NCBI RefSeq assembly: GCF_004027225.2
Contig: NC_044282.2
Span: 57,492,397 to 57,556,396 of the forward strand
Direction: 5' to 3'
DNA length: 64,000 nt
From: Strigops habroptila
Taxonomy: Eukaryota > Chordata > Aves > Psittaciformes > Psittacidae
Of this stretch, positions 26,569 through 36,419 are shown one piece after another. The notes below the pieces were generated by a model. That model searched no databases, was not told where the DNA came from, and saw only the letters and a list, made by a program, of their open reading frames with translations. The position numbers and the translations under genes are program-made. How positions within the stretch are numbered: position 1 is the first letter of the stretch; each line of letters opens with the position of its first letter.

Positions 26569-27507
26569 TTGCTGTTCCAAACCCTTGTAATTATTAACTG
26601 TACACATTAGATGAAGAAAATCCTCAAGAGTCACAAGTTGAGAGCATCTCTAGTGTAAGTGTCTTGAAGCCAATGAAATGAAACATATTTTCACTAGTAG
26701 GCAATCAATGACTTTTTTTGGGTTTTTTGCAACCTCTTGTCAAGCACCTACATCTGTTTTGTGAACATCTAAAATTAAAGTGGCCTGACAACAAAAGCAC
26801 TGAGCCTTTGCAGGTCCAGCAGAAGTCACTAAAAATCAAGATCTGAACCTGTAACCCTTGACTTTAACCATCCATGGCCTTATAAATTCTTTCATAAGAA
26901 AGAATTTATTTCTTATCCTGTCCTGTCTTAGTGATGCAGTTTACAAACTGCAACTAAATTTCATTTTCCAATGACAGATACAAGTGTTCAGAAGGCACTT
27001 TAATGGGGGGAAGAAGCTGGCTTCTATCCTGATGCAAATTGCTCCCAAATCCAAGGCCATGGTCCTCTGGCTTTCTGAGGACCCTCTGAGGAGGGTGAAA
27101 AAAAAAAATCTTCTCCTCTGTCCACTCATTCCTGTCTCTTTTCTCCTTTTCTGTCTCTCTCTTTTCCTCTCACTAAATAAAAAGACAAGGTTGCTTTCCT
27201 GGGCCTCCCAGGAGAGTTTAAAATAATCCTAAAAATGCCTCCAAAAGGACTGTAAACATATCTCTCTCTGGGATGTAATTAGTAGATAGAACTGTGCAAC
27301 CAAAAGCAATGTAATAGCCTTTGCCATGATGAAGTCTAACATGCTAGTTTGTGTCTGAAAAAGAGAAGAGATCTGGACAACACCTTCACTGTCAAAAAGA
27401 AAAAATAGCTAGTGAAGGCAATAAATAATATTTGCTCTGTTGGCAGTTCATCAGTTCTTATTTAACCAGCAAATACAACAAAAGCTTAACGTAAAAATGT
27501 GCTGCAA

Positions 27508-27564
27508 CCTTCTTCTACCTCTCCCTCCCTCTTCTGCTCCCTCTCTTCCTCCCTCTCTCTCTCT
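27508..27564. repeat. Polypyrimidine (CT-rich) tract
   Basis: About 57 bases almost free of purines on the plus strand, made of CTCCCTCCCTCTT-like words and ending in a (CT)n run. Homopyrimidine tracts can form triplex DNA, but interruptions are present. There is no downstream exon for which it would act as a splice-acceptor tract. Confidence 0.65.
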
Positions 27565-28671
27565 GAGATTGGCTTATTTAAAAACTATATTTCTGCCTAG
27601 GCATTCAAAAATGCTGAATGCCTCAAGCAAACTAGTCGAATAAGCATGTTTCTCTACTGTTTCTTGGCAGGGTCCACTGCCTGAGTCCTGCTTTAAATTA
27701 AGGCACATGTGGCTTGAGTTTAGCATTATCATGAAAATGAAATTACCACTTTAGAAAAGTCAAGTTATTTTGGAAGTGAAAACTGCAGGTCAGAGCCCAC
27801 CAAAATGCCAAAAACTTGCTCAAAAATGTCTTGTTGAAGGTTCAGAGCTGCTGCCGCGGACAGTGCATCCTTTTGGGTCCTGATTTATAGTCTTCTTCTT
27901 CAAGGTTTCCTACATTTGTTACACGCTCCCGGGAAAACCTTACAAACCTTGGCTCTTTGTCACTGGCTCCCTCTGCAGCTCTTTCCCTGGAAAAGGGAGA
28001 GAATAAAATAAATCTATCAGAAATCAGATACATTGACCTGAGGCTCATCCTGCTGTTTTGAAGTCTTCTTGAAAATTGCCCTGGAACTGGTAAATACAAC
28101 ACTGAAGAACTAGTTGTTTGCTCAGCTACAACCCCTCTGTGCTATTCCATTAGTTTTCTTGCCATCAGACAAGGGCTGCATGAAAAGGAAGCAGAAGCCT
28201 GTACTCTCCTGGCTTGGAATAGGTTCTCCTGTGCTCTTTTTCATGCCCAGAGGTTTGGGCAGGTGATAAATCTCACCTGTTGTAGCAAAATGGTGGTTTT
28301 ATCAGGGTTTGGGGTTTATGTTTGTGTGCGTGCATGTGTGTACATGTGCATATCTGTATTTTGCTTAGGTAATGCTTAGGTTAACTACATATTTTTCTTT
28401 TTCTCTGGGCTTCTTATCATGCAAAATTAGATACATCAGGTCAAAAATAAGAACAGATAGATGTAAAGTCCAACTCGTAAAGTCCAACTCCTGCTATCAA
28501 GAATGTGACAGAAGTGGATATTGGCTTATCACACCGTGGTAGTAATGAGGCCATCTATAGGATGCCACTTGCCGGAATCTGAAATGTACCAACTGAGTGG
28601 ATTGTTAAATAAATATATTGGCAGATGGGCTTGATTCTTTTGCTTCATAACATTGTTTTTATTTTATTGCA

Positions 28672-28706
28672 ATTCCACTGACTTCAGTGGAGCTAAGCCA
28701 GTCTCT
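28672..28706. repeat. Short relic of an old amniote repeat
   Basis: The word CCACTGACTTCAGTGGAGCT closely resembles CATTGACTTCAATGGAGTT, a phrase I know from many old interspersed repeats of turtles, crocodilians and birds. I cannot name the family with confidence. The copy is short and its borders are unclear. A second possible copy lies near 34,590. Confidence 0.35.
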
Positions 28707-29027
28707 GGGAGGGTTCGGGAGGAGGAGTAGGAGTCAACTGTCAACATGCCAAATAGTGCAGCTGAAGTTGGAATGACCAGTGCATTGTATAATCCTGCGG
28801 AAACACGTACAATGATTGTGCAAATGGAGGTGCTAATCTGGCTAAGAAGTCAAGCCACAATAACTCACCCTGTCCCCTACACATACAAGCACGTGCACTC
28901 ATACACACAGGCAGAAAACTGTATCTGGAAGAAATGGTTCTTCAACCAGCAACTTCAGAGACAGTTGGAAGGACAGGAGAATGGTGAGTGCCAAGAAAAT
29001 TTTCCCCAAGCTACGAATTAGTAACAC

Positions 29028-29059
29028 TGCCTGTTGAGATTTGCCTGTTGAGATTTGCC
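29028..29059. repeat. Tandem duplication of a 14-mer
   Basis: The unit TGCCTGTTGAGATT is present twice in tandem, followed by the first four bases of a third copy. It is perfect and therefore probably a recent slippage event. Confidence 0.8.
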
Positions 29060-29140
29060 AACATGATCGGAATTGGTGGTGAAGTTTACTGATTTTCAGA
29101 GAATTTGGATCAAGACATCATCCATTTAATGGAGCAATTA

Positions 29141-29199
29141 ATAGGATAGGATAGGATAGGATAGGATAGGATAGGATAGGATAGGATAGGATAGGATAG
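29141..29199. repeat. Perfect (ATAGG)n pentamer microsatellite
   Basis: Nearly twelve uninterrupted copies of ATAGG fill 59 bases. The array abuts the 3' end of a CR1 element on the minus strand (next entry). On that strand it reads as (CCTAT)n and occupies the place where CR1 normally carries its octamer tail. I infer it grew from the CR1 tail by slippage. Perfection implies a polymorphic, recently expanded locus. Confidence 0.95.
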
Positions 29200-29285
29200 T
29201 TCTGTTGGAAAGGGCCTACAACAACCATCTAGTCCAACTGCAAGAGCCCCTTTTCAGGTATCTAGCTTTCCTAACTTTAAGCCAG
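29200..29285 (-). mobile_element. CR1 LINE 3' end, 5'-truncated
   Basis: The plus-strand phrase GTTGGAAAGGGCCTACAACAACC followed by ATCTAGTCCAACTGC is the reverse complement of the conserved CR1 3' end (TCTAGATGA...AGGTCCCTTCCAAC type). The match fades after about 85 bases, so this is a short 5'-truncated copy. Its tail side joins directly to the (ATAGG)n array. Confidence 0.8.
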
Positions 29286-29289
29286 CCCA

Positions 29290-31845
29290 CCTACAACACA
29301 AAGAGTTGGAGTTCGACCGAAGTCCTACTATAATTTGGGAGGTAGTCAAGAGCAGAAACTAGGGTCCAAGTTTCTTTGTGCTGCATTGCAAGACACTACC
29401 ATTGATCTCACCAGGTGATGCACCTCTCTGGTGCCCAAGGGATCGGTCCTGAGGCTCCTGTAGACCTCCTCTTAGATATACTCATTTTTCTCCTACCTCT
29501 ATGTCTTTCAGAAGGATTTTTTAATGTGAGAAGTCATGACCAGGCCTTCCAAACCATCACAGTGAGCAGGAGGAAGATTTTCTTTCTACGAAGAAATACA
29601 GGGCAAGAGGTATGGTTTTATCAGTCACAGTGCCTCAAGGCCTGAGGTGAGGAGAAAGGGTCACTGACAACTTGAACGTAGAGCACACAACTTCAAATCC
29701 ATAAAGAAGTGCAGGGGCAGTTTTGGGGCAGCAGCAGGACGGGGAAGGGAGTGTCAGAGGGTCTAGAGGAAGCTGTTGATGGGCAAGTGTACATCAGTAG
29801 GCATACCAACCACCTTACACTCAAGCAAATCATGCTGTACTTACTTTTGATCAGATCCTATGAAAGAACACCTCTCATGCTGACCTGACTCAGCCTTCAA
29901 AGACCCCTGTAAAGCCACGAGCTCTGGGCTTTATGGGCCCCCATAAAGCCACAAGCCACAGATGGGATCTGGGTCTGGTGCTGGGTCCCTTGAGAAACCT
30001 GTAAATCAGAGGGAGTCACTCAGCTGGTGAGCTACAGGTCTTAGGCTGCCACATGAATCCAGTCCATAGCCCAAGACCTTGATCATGTTCTAGAGGTAAG
30101 ATGTCTGATGTGATACTGGTTCAGATTAAGACATCTAAATGTAGATGACTGCCACAAGCTGATCTCTAAACTCCAGGTATAGTTGATAGAGATCTATATG
30201 GCAAAGTCAGTGAGATCTTTAGAGTGATGCAGTTGAGCAGATCTAGGTGTCTTCAGCTTCAAACTGACTCCCATCCTGGCTTCCAGTGGCTGAAATGTAA
30301 ACATCTACATTCCTGAGGCAATATATGTCTTTCTAACATAAGATTAACACTAAAGCTCTTAAGGATCTAAATATTGCTTGTAGCCCCTAAAAATTGCTTA
30401 AGGTGCCTCCTTTGCTGATCTAACACTTAGTACCCTTATCCTGTAATTCCCCTATTCTAAGAAGGTAGCGAGGTTACTTTGTTTTCTCTATAAGATACAG
30501 CAAAAATTGGTATAGTAAAGATTTTTAAGCTTTCAAATGCTATTGTTCAACATGTATTACTTTAAGTAGATATATGCTAAGTAAACATAGCACATAGCAG
30601 TTCTCATGTACAAAGATGAGCAAAAGATTTTTTGTTCTATTTCTTCTATGCATGGCCCAGAAATTTACTGTCCTATCTCCATACTTACTGTAGAAGTGTG
30701 AGAAAGAAATATATATTTAAAGACTCCAGTATCTCTTATTTGGTTAATGTCCTGCAAGTATTTAAATGAGTCATTTGATGGCTCTGCACTTCATAATTGG
30801 TTAAGCTATTTAACATACTTTATTGCTTCTGTGATTTATTGCCTGATGAGGACACTCAAGAAAGTCTGAGAACCTCTTTGGGGTTTATTGAGCTGGTACA
30901 TATTTTATGCTGATTTCAAATAAATCAATGTCTATTACAGCATAAAAAATGGGAGCATTGGAAAGAACGTTGACGAGAACTATTTCCGGAGCTTTGTGTT
31001 CTGCTTCATGCATAAAGCATGAGGGCTTCATTAACATGGAAGTATGTGCATGTGAACCTTTAGATCCTTATTAATCATTTTGGTGACTAATACATGGAAC
31101 TCAATAATTCCCATAAGCTTCTTTAAAAGAAACCATAATGTACATACTGTGTGAGATGATTCCCCAAAGGAGTGTGTAACAGTAATGTCTCAGATACCCT
31201 GTATGTAGGAAGCTCTTGATAGCTGTGTTGTTCAGCATGCCCTTCCCTGCCCTACTTACTGCATTTCAAATAATACCATCAGGAAATAAAGCAGAGCACC
31301 ACCAGTCCTTGTCTTGTTTGGCTAGCACCTTGGTCATTCACAACCCTCAGGAGCTCTGCTGTCGATTTAATGAGAGCAGGACTGAATTCCCTGTGAATCA
31401 AGAAATAAATTATGTAAGCTTATTGACCCAGGACTTCACTGTGGTGTAAGTACTCATGTGGAAGGAGTTAAGGTTTCAGGATAATTAAGTCACAACTTTC
31501 TCTGGGCAGCTATATGTGGACTGTGAGGTCTTCTCTGGGCACCATCCTGGGGCTGGATTAAAACACGACTCCTTGAATCTCTGGTTCATGCTAAATGTGA
31601 CTGTTGGATTCAAGCAGAAAAGTGCTCCCTAGGTGTATTCTAGGGTGGTCATTCCCAGCAGAGGACAAGAAGAACATTCTTTCAAGATCTCTTTTGCAGT
31701 CTCTTCCAGACTTGTGCCCTCTGTATGTTCAATATATCTACTCTCTGCTTCATGGTCTGAAGACCTCTGTGGATTTCTCTTGACAAGTTGTATCTTCTAG
31801 TTTTGGTGGATTCCTACCTACTCAATGGATATAATAATTTGGCCA
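29290..31845. other. Gene-free DNA
   Basis: Nothing is recognised beyond ordinary AT-rich sequence. Frames such as 29,415-29,645 (plus) show no family resemblance and no matching splice sites. Confidence 0.55.
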
Positions 31846-31849
31846 TTTT

Positions 31850-32255
31850 TACACTGAAACTAATTTCACCTGGACTATGTCTTTAGTTTGTTTATGAGAA
31901 TGGCAAGTGCAACAGCATTAATTTTGAAACACTTCAACTTTCCCAGTCAAAAAGACCTGTTTTCCTGTTTTGAAAGAATGCTCAATTGGTTTCTTCTTGG
32001 CAAATCCTTACTGGCTGCTACTCATGTCTTTAGTATTTTCCAGGTGTAATAATTTGTTCTCTTGTTCATTCCAGATTTTTTCTGGGGCTAAAATGTAAAC
32101 TCTAAATAGAGAAGCCTACAGTTCCTTGACTTCTCTGTGCTCCTCTCTTTATAATGGGCACTATTTCCAATTTCATTTTTTTACCTTTCCGCCAAAGGCT
32201 TCTCAAAGATAATTGCCAACATTTGTAAGACTGCTTTACCCTGCTGTTTCAGGCT
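31850..32255 (-). mobile_element. Old CR1-clade LINE fragment (distal RT region)
   Basis: Plus-strand blocks match the reverse complement of old CR1 elements in order: 'TAGTTTGTTTATGAGAATGG' near 31,885; 'TCTTGGCAAATCCTTACTGG' near 31,995; 'ATGTCTTTAGTATTTTCCAG' near 32,023; 'CTACAGTTCCTTGACTTCTC' near 32,115; 'ATAATGGGCACTATTTCCAA' near 32,152; and 'TTCTCAAAGATAATTGCCAA' near 32,200. These lie further 5' in the element than most of the other relics, in the catalytic half of the reverse transcriptase. Stops and indels break all frames. Confidence 0.8.
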
Positions 32256-33029
32256 ATGTCTGTTTGTGCAAGCATTATGGTGGAATAGGAGTGGATCAGT
32301 CATAAAAAACAGTTAATCCCAATGGCCATGCTCTGTTTGTTTGGGTTTTTCCTCAGACTAGTTCTAGTTTGGTCCCAAAGACTTTATGCCCATTAACAAC
32401 TACTAATTAACATTCATGAAGTGTGTCTTCCTGTTTAGTTTCATTGTGAAATCTAAGCCCCTCTGGAAAGCAAACCAGAGCACAGTAAATGGAGCTGATC
32501 GGGAGATCCTCCATAACAGCGCATTTCCCACCTAAACTCAAGGGACATGGAGCTGCAGTCTCAACATCCTCAACCAGAGTTCATCAGTCTCAATCAATCT
32601 AAGAATAAATAAATTATGGAAGTACTCATTGTTCATGATGTTGATCATCTTATACCTTTAAATGAAAACTTATTGAAAAGGTGTTAAACATATTCATGTG
32701 TCAGCATCATCTGACAATATTTCTTCCTCTCTGCTGGGTAATATGCCGACTTTCCTTGGTTCTCTTCTTACAGCTGATGTATCTGTAGAGTGATTTTTGA
32801 TACATTCTATGTTTATTGCTACTTTAATCCCATTTTGTGTTTTGGGCTGTCTAACTTTATTCGTAACATGTTTCTGCTCTTGTCATATATTCATCCTAGC
32901 AATCTGCCCTCATGTTCACTCCCTGTATGCTTCTTGTACTCTTGTACCAAGAGCTCATGCTGTGGCCATACAGTCTGCTCTTGTGTTTCCTACTTTTCCT
33001 CTGCACAGGTTAAAAGATATATACCAGAG
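32256..33029. other. Gene-free DNA
   Basis: No exon is recognised. Two overlapping plus-strand frames at about 32,790-33,057 are Phe/Cys/Ser-rich and resemble nothing known to me. They run into the CR1-like end that follows. Confidence 0.5.
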
Positions 33030-33090
33030 CATGAATTTGGATAGGATGATCACTTAAGATCCCTTCCAGTCCTTTATTTTTGATACACTG
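33030..33090 (+). mobile_element. Possible degenerate CR1 3' end
   Basis: The phrase TTGGATAGGATGATCACTTA followed by AGATCCCTTCCAGTCC resembles the sense-strand CR1 3' end (TTGGACTAGATGATCTTTAAGGTCCCTTCCAACCC type). The octamer tail is not preserved. The match is short, so this is tentative. Confidence 0.45.
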
Positions 33091-34469
33091 GTGGCTTTCT
33101 TTGTGATGCCACAGCAATAATTTATTAATATTGCTGGTACATTGCTCCTTGAAGAATCACAGTCTGTTCTAGTAAGACTGTTGCTTCCATGCACAAGAAA
33201 GGAAGAAGATTATGACTTGTGTCCAGACCTGAACCAGAGACTATCCAGGTTATTCAGGTCATTCAAGAAGGCAGTAGGATGGCATGCACAGCCATGAAGC
33301 TGTGTTTTCAGAACGGCACTTCATAGCAGGTCATGAATAGACATGAGTGAAATTTAGCAACTGGTCTGGCTGAGGATGAAAATTTCTATTAGTCAACAGA
33401 CTGGCTTTCAACCAGAAGGAGTCATGTCTAGCATCCTACAGCAGTTGAAAACCTGCTATAGCTTTGGAAGTGTCCAAAATGTTATGCAAAAGCAGAGATT
33501 TTTGAGTGGTGGGGTGTATGTGTGTTTGGTTTCTTTACTTTTTTCTTTTTCCTTTTTGTTTTCTTTTTTGCACAGAAGTTGTTCTGAGGACACAAAGTTC
33601 TCATCCAGAATAAGAAGCCATGGCTTGTGTTACAAGAGTACAGAAGAACTGGCAAGAAACACAGAGCCCATGAGAACAAACTAGCAACACAATGGATTTG
33701 CAATATTTAATCAAGTTCTTGATGATCACAAATCTTGCAACACATTCCAAAACTACTAAAAACGTTATACAGAAACCAGCTGAGCCAATATTTAAAGCCT
33801 TTTTAATTTAACAGAACCCATTTTTTATAGTATCCAGGATATGTTTCTGGCTTTCCTACTTGCCACATGATCTCCTGTCCAGATGTGCTGGTGTATATCT
33901 AGTAGTGGACCAGCCAAACCACAGCACTTTCCTTCTGCTTGTAGTGTGTTACTGTAATTCAACCATACTTCTCCCGGCTACAGAAGCACTACATTAATAT
34001 GTGGTATAACAACAGTAACACAGGAGGGGATAAAGCTAACCATAACTTTAACTACATATCTAAAAACAATAATAATAACAATGGAGTGACCCTATTCAAA
34101 GAGGTTAATTTGTGTGCAGAGTATAAAATCCAAATATGCAGTTGTTTTGAAAACTTCCTCTTTTTCTCACCTGCAACAGAAAATTTGTGCTGAGGAGATG
34201 ATTTCCTGCAGCTTTCTTCAGGAAATTAGCCTCCCTCTTTGTTTAGATCCCACAGATTGCTCTGTGTGCTCTTAGAAAAACCCATGGGCAGCCAGCTCAG
34301 GTCTCCCACATTTTTGCAAACGCCTTTTCTCAGTGATGGCTCCCATACAGGCTGAGGAGGGAATTCCAGGCTTGTGGGTTAATTATTAACATGGTTAAGC
34401 ACTGGCAGCATGCTCAGAATTAGAAAGGAAAGGCCTGAGGGCTGATTCTTCCCTCCTGTTCACAGGATA

Positions 34470-34760
34470 ACCCCATCAGGCTGACTTCGACCTCCCAAGG
34501 CAAGGGACGTATCCGCACTCCCGCATGGAAAGTTAGTGGGATTCTTATGAATGGCTCCATTAGGAGCTGGAGTGGCTCAGTGCCAAAGAAATCAGTGGAG
34601 TTGCTTCTGATTTACACGGGGTAAGCATGCGGGTGTATTAAATCCATAATCCTTGTCCCCACTGCAGCGAGGAACTCGGCAGCTGGATCCTGCAAAGCGC
34701 CACAGAAAACCCTCCAGTACCAAAAACCATTGAGGACCCCGCCCATGTCAAAACGTATTG
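34470..34760. other. CpG-richer patch containing an old repeat word
   Basis: About a dozen CpGs occur in roughly 290 bases, well above the surrounding DNA. Inside it, near 34,590-34,622, ATCAGTGGAGTTGCTTCTGA followed by TTTACACGGG resembles the phrase TCAATGGAGTTACTCCTGATTTACACC of an old amniote interspersed repeat. The patch may be a GC-rich relic of that repeat or a small regulatory element that absorbed it. No TATA box or exon is seen. Confidence 0.3.
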
Positions 34761-36350
34761 AAGATGCTGGCACAGCGGCATACCAAGCAGCTTAGGAGGT
34801 GAGGAAGAGGGGGTTCAGCCAACTCAGTCCTAAACAGCGATTTCACCTTGTGTGCTTTTGCAGTCTCCATCACCCCAGGACCTAGGCACTTGATCTTTTA
34901 GATCATTACTATGCCTTTGGAAAGTGGAGTGATGTTATTTTACGGAAAAAGAGGTCCAAGTTCTTCCTGCCTAGCATTGCACAGGCAGTGTAGAGGGCAG
35001 ACTAGTCTAACTGGCTTAGATATCCCCTGTAGTCAGTGCAGAAAGGAGGCCACCAAGACGCCAGCTGCCTTCTGAGGCTGACCTAGAGCTACTACAATTT
35101 TTTATGCCCCTTAATTTAGTTAGCCTGACTCTAGTCCAGAAAACACAATAGGCATATTTTAAGGGTAGGGAAGCATTTCTTGAGGAAGAGTTATGTACCT
35201 AATTCCTGCTGAAAGCTTAGGAAATGATGAGTCAAACCCATTTGGATGACTTTGAAAATCCCAGCTATCACTTCTTCACTTTTGCAGAACTGTCCCCATA
35301 TTGCCTGGCTTTGTCATGGAGGTGTCCTTGGCATACTGGGAGGCTGGACAGGGGTCCCTGCATGTCACCCTCACCGGTGATGTGTCTTTGAACAAACACA
35401 GAAAACAGCCAGGGGCTCCCACCACTGTTGGGCACAGATTCACCCTGGGGTGCAAAAACTCCCATTGCTGCTCCTGAGCCAGTCTAGCACCTCATTGGCT
35501 TTGTGACCTCTCCACTCCAGATCTTAGTGCTGAAGCTGTTCTGCCATGGACTTGACCTGCTGCCTACTCACCTAAGGAGCAGTAACACTGGAAATGCTTT
35601 GAGTGTCCATTCCCCCACTAGTATAAGTGCCTTCTTTTTGTCAAAGGACAATATGAAGCTCTGCAAACCAGGGGCTGATGAGTTTCTAAGCCCCATGTGC
35701 CCCAGGAATACCCACCTACTCCCCACAGCACCTGGCTGTTTCATTTAATTAGTTTTGTTGTATTTGGTCAGGGTTTTTTTCCTTTCTTTTTCTTTTTTAA
35801 TCACCTTTTGCTCTTCATCTTTCCTAATTGACCTCCACCAGAAATCTTTAGTACCTGAGTCCCAGTCAGCTCCTGCCTGAGCACTGATAGGTGAAAAATT
35901 ATTTCTCTGTTTTCCTGAGAGATCTTCACAGAAAATGTGTTGTTCATAACAGGGATCTGTTCTAAAGTAAAAAAAATCACTGACATTAAAACACCCCTTG
36001 GTTCCCAGTTATTCCTTAATAAAACAATTTTGAAAAGTTTTTCACTCACCACACAGCATTAACCTTCAAACAGGAAGGGGATCGACTTGCTTTCATTATT
36101 TCAGCAGTGTTTCCTAGCTTGGCTAGGCAGCTAGTGCTAAGAGGGTGTATGTGTAAATATACATTATAATCACATTACAAATCACTGCCAAACAGAGCAA
36201 ATGCAGACTAAAGGATGTCTGCAATCAGAGAAGGGATTGTAGTCTGGGTTCCTGCAGTTCTGGAGTCAATGGGAAGGTACTTTCCAACTTCAGTTTACAG
36301 CAAATTTTATGGAAAGGTGACACTTTCAAGGTCAATGTGTCTGCATCTAC

Positions 36351-36419
36351 GTGCCAGCATCTATGTGTCTGCGCCTATGTGCCAGTTATGGGATAACTAT
36401 GTGCCAGCATAGTTATCCC
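36351..36419. repeat. Perfect 12-bp inverted repeat with short repeated words
   Basis: GGGATAACTATG at 36,390-36,401 and CATAGTTATCCC at 36,408-36,419 are perfect reverse complements separated by the six bases TGCCAG. The word GTGCCAG occurs three times at 36,351, 36,379 and 36,401, showing local duplication as well. The stem is AT-rich; no T-run follows it, and vertebrate DNA does not use such hairpins as terminators. It may be a small palindrome created by replication error. Confidence 0.85.

Larger units (their letters stand above)
26570..29140. other. Gene-free DNA
   Basis: No exon is recognised. It contains a polypyrimidine tract (27,508-27,564), a TG-rich stretch near 28,315-28,360, a short amniote repeat word (28,672-28,706) and two tiny tandem duplications (28,474-28,498 and 29,028-29,059). 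Confidence 0.55.
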
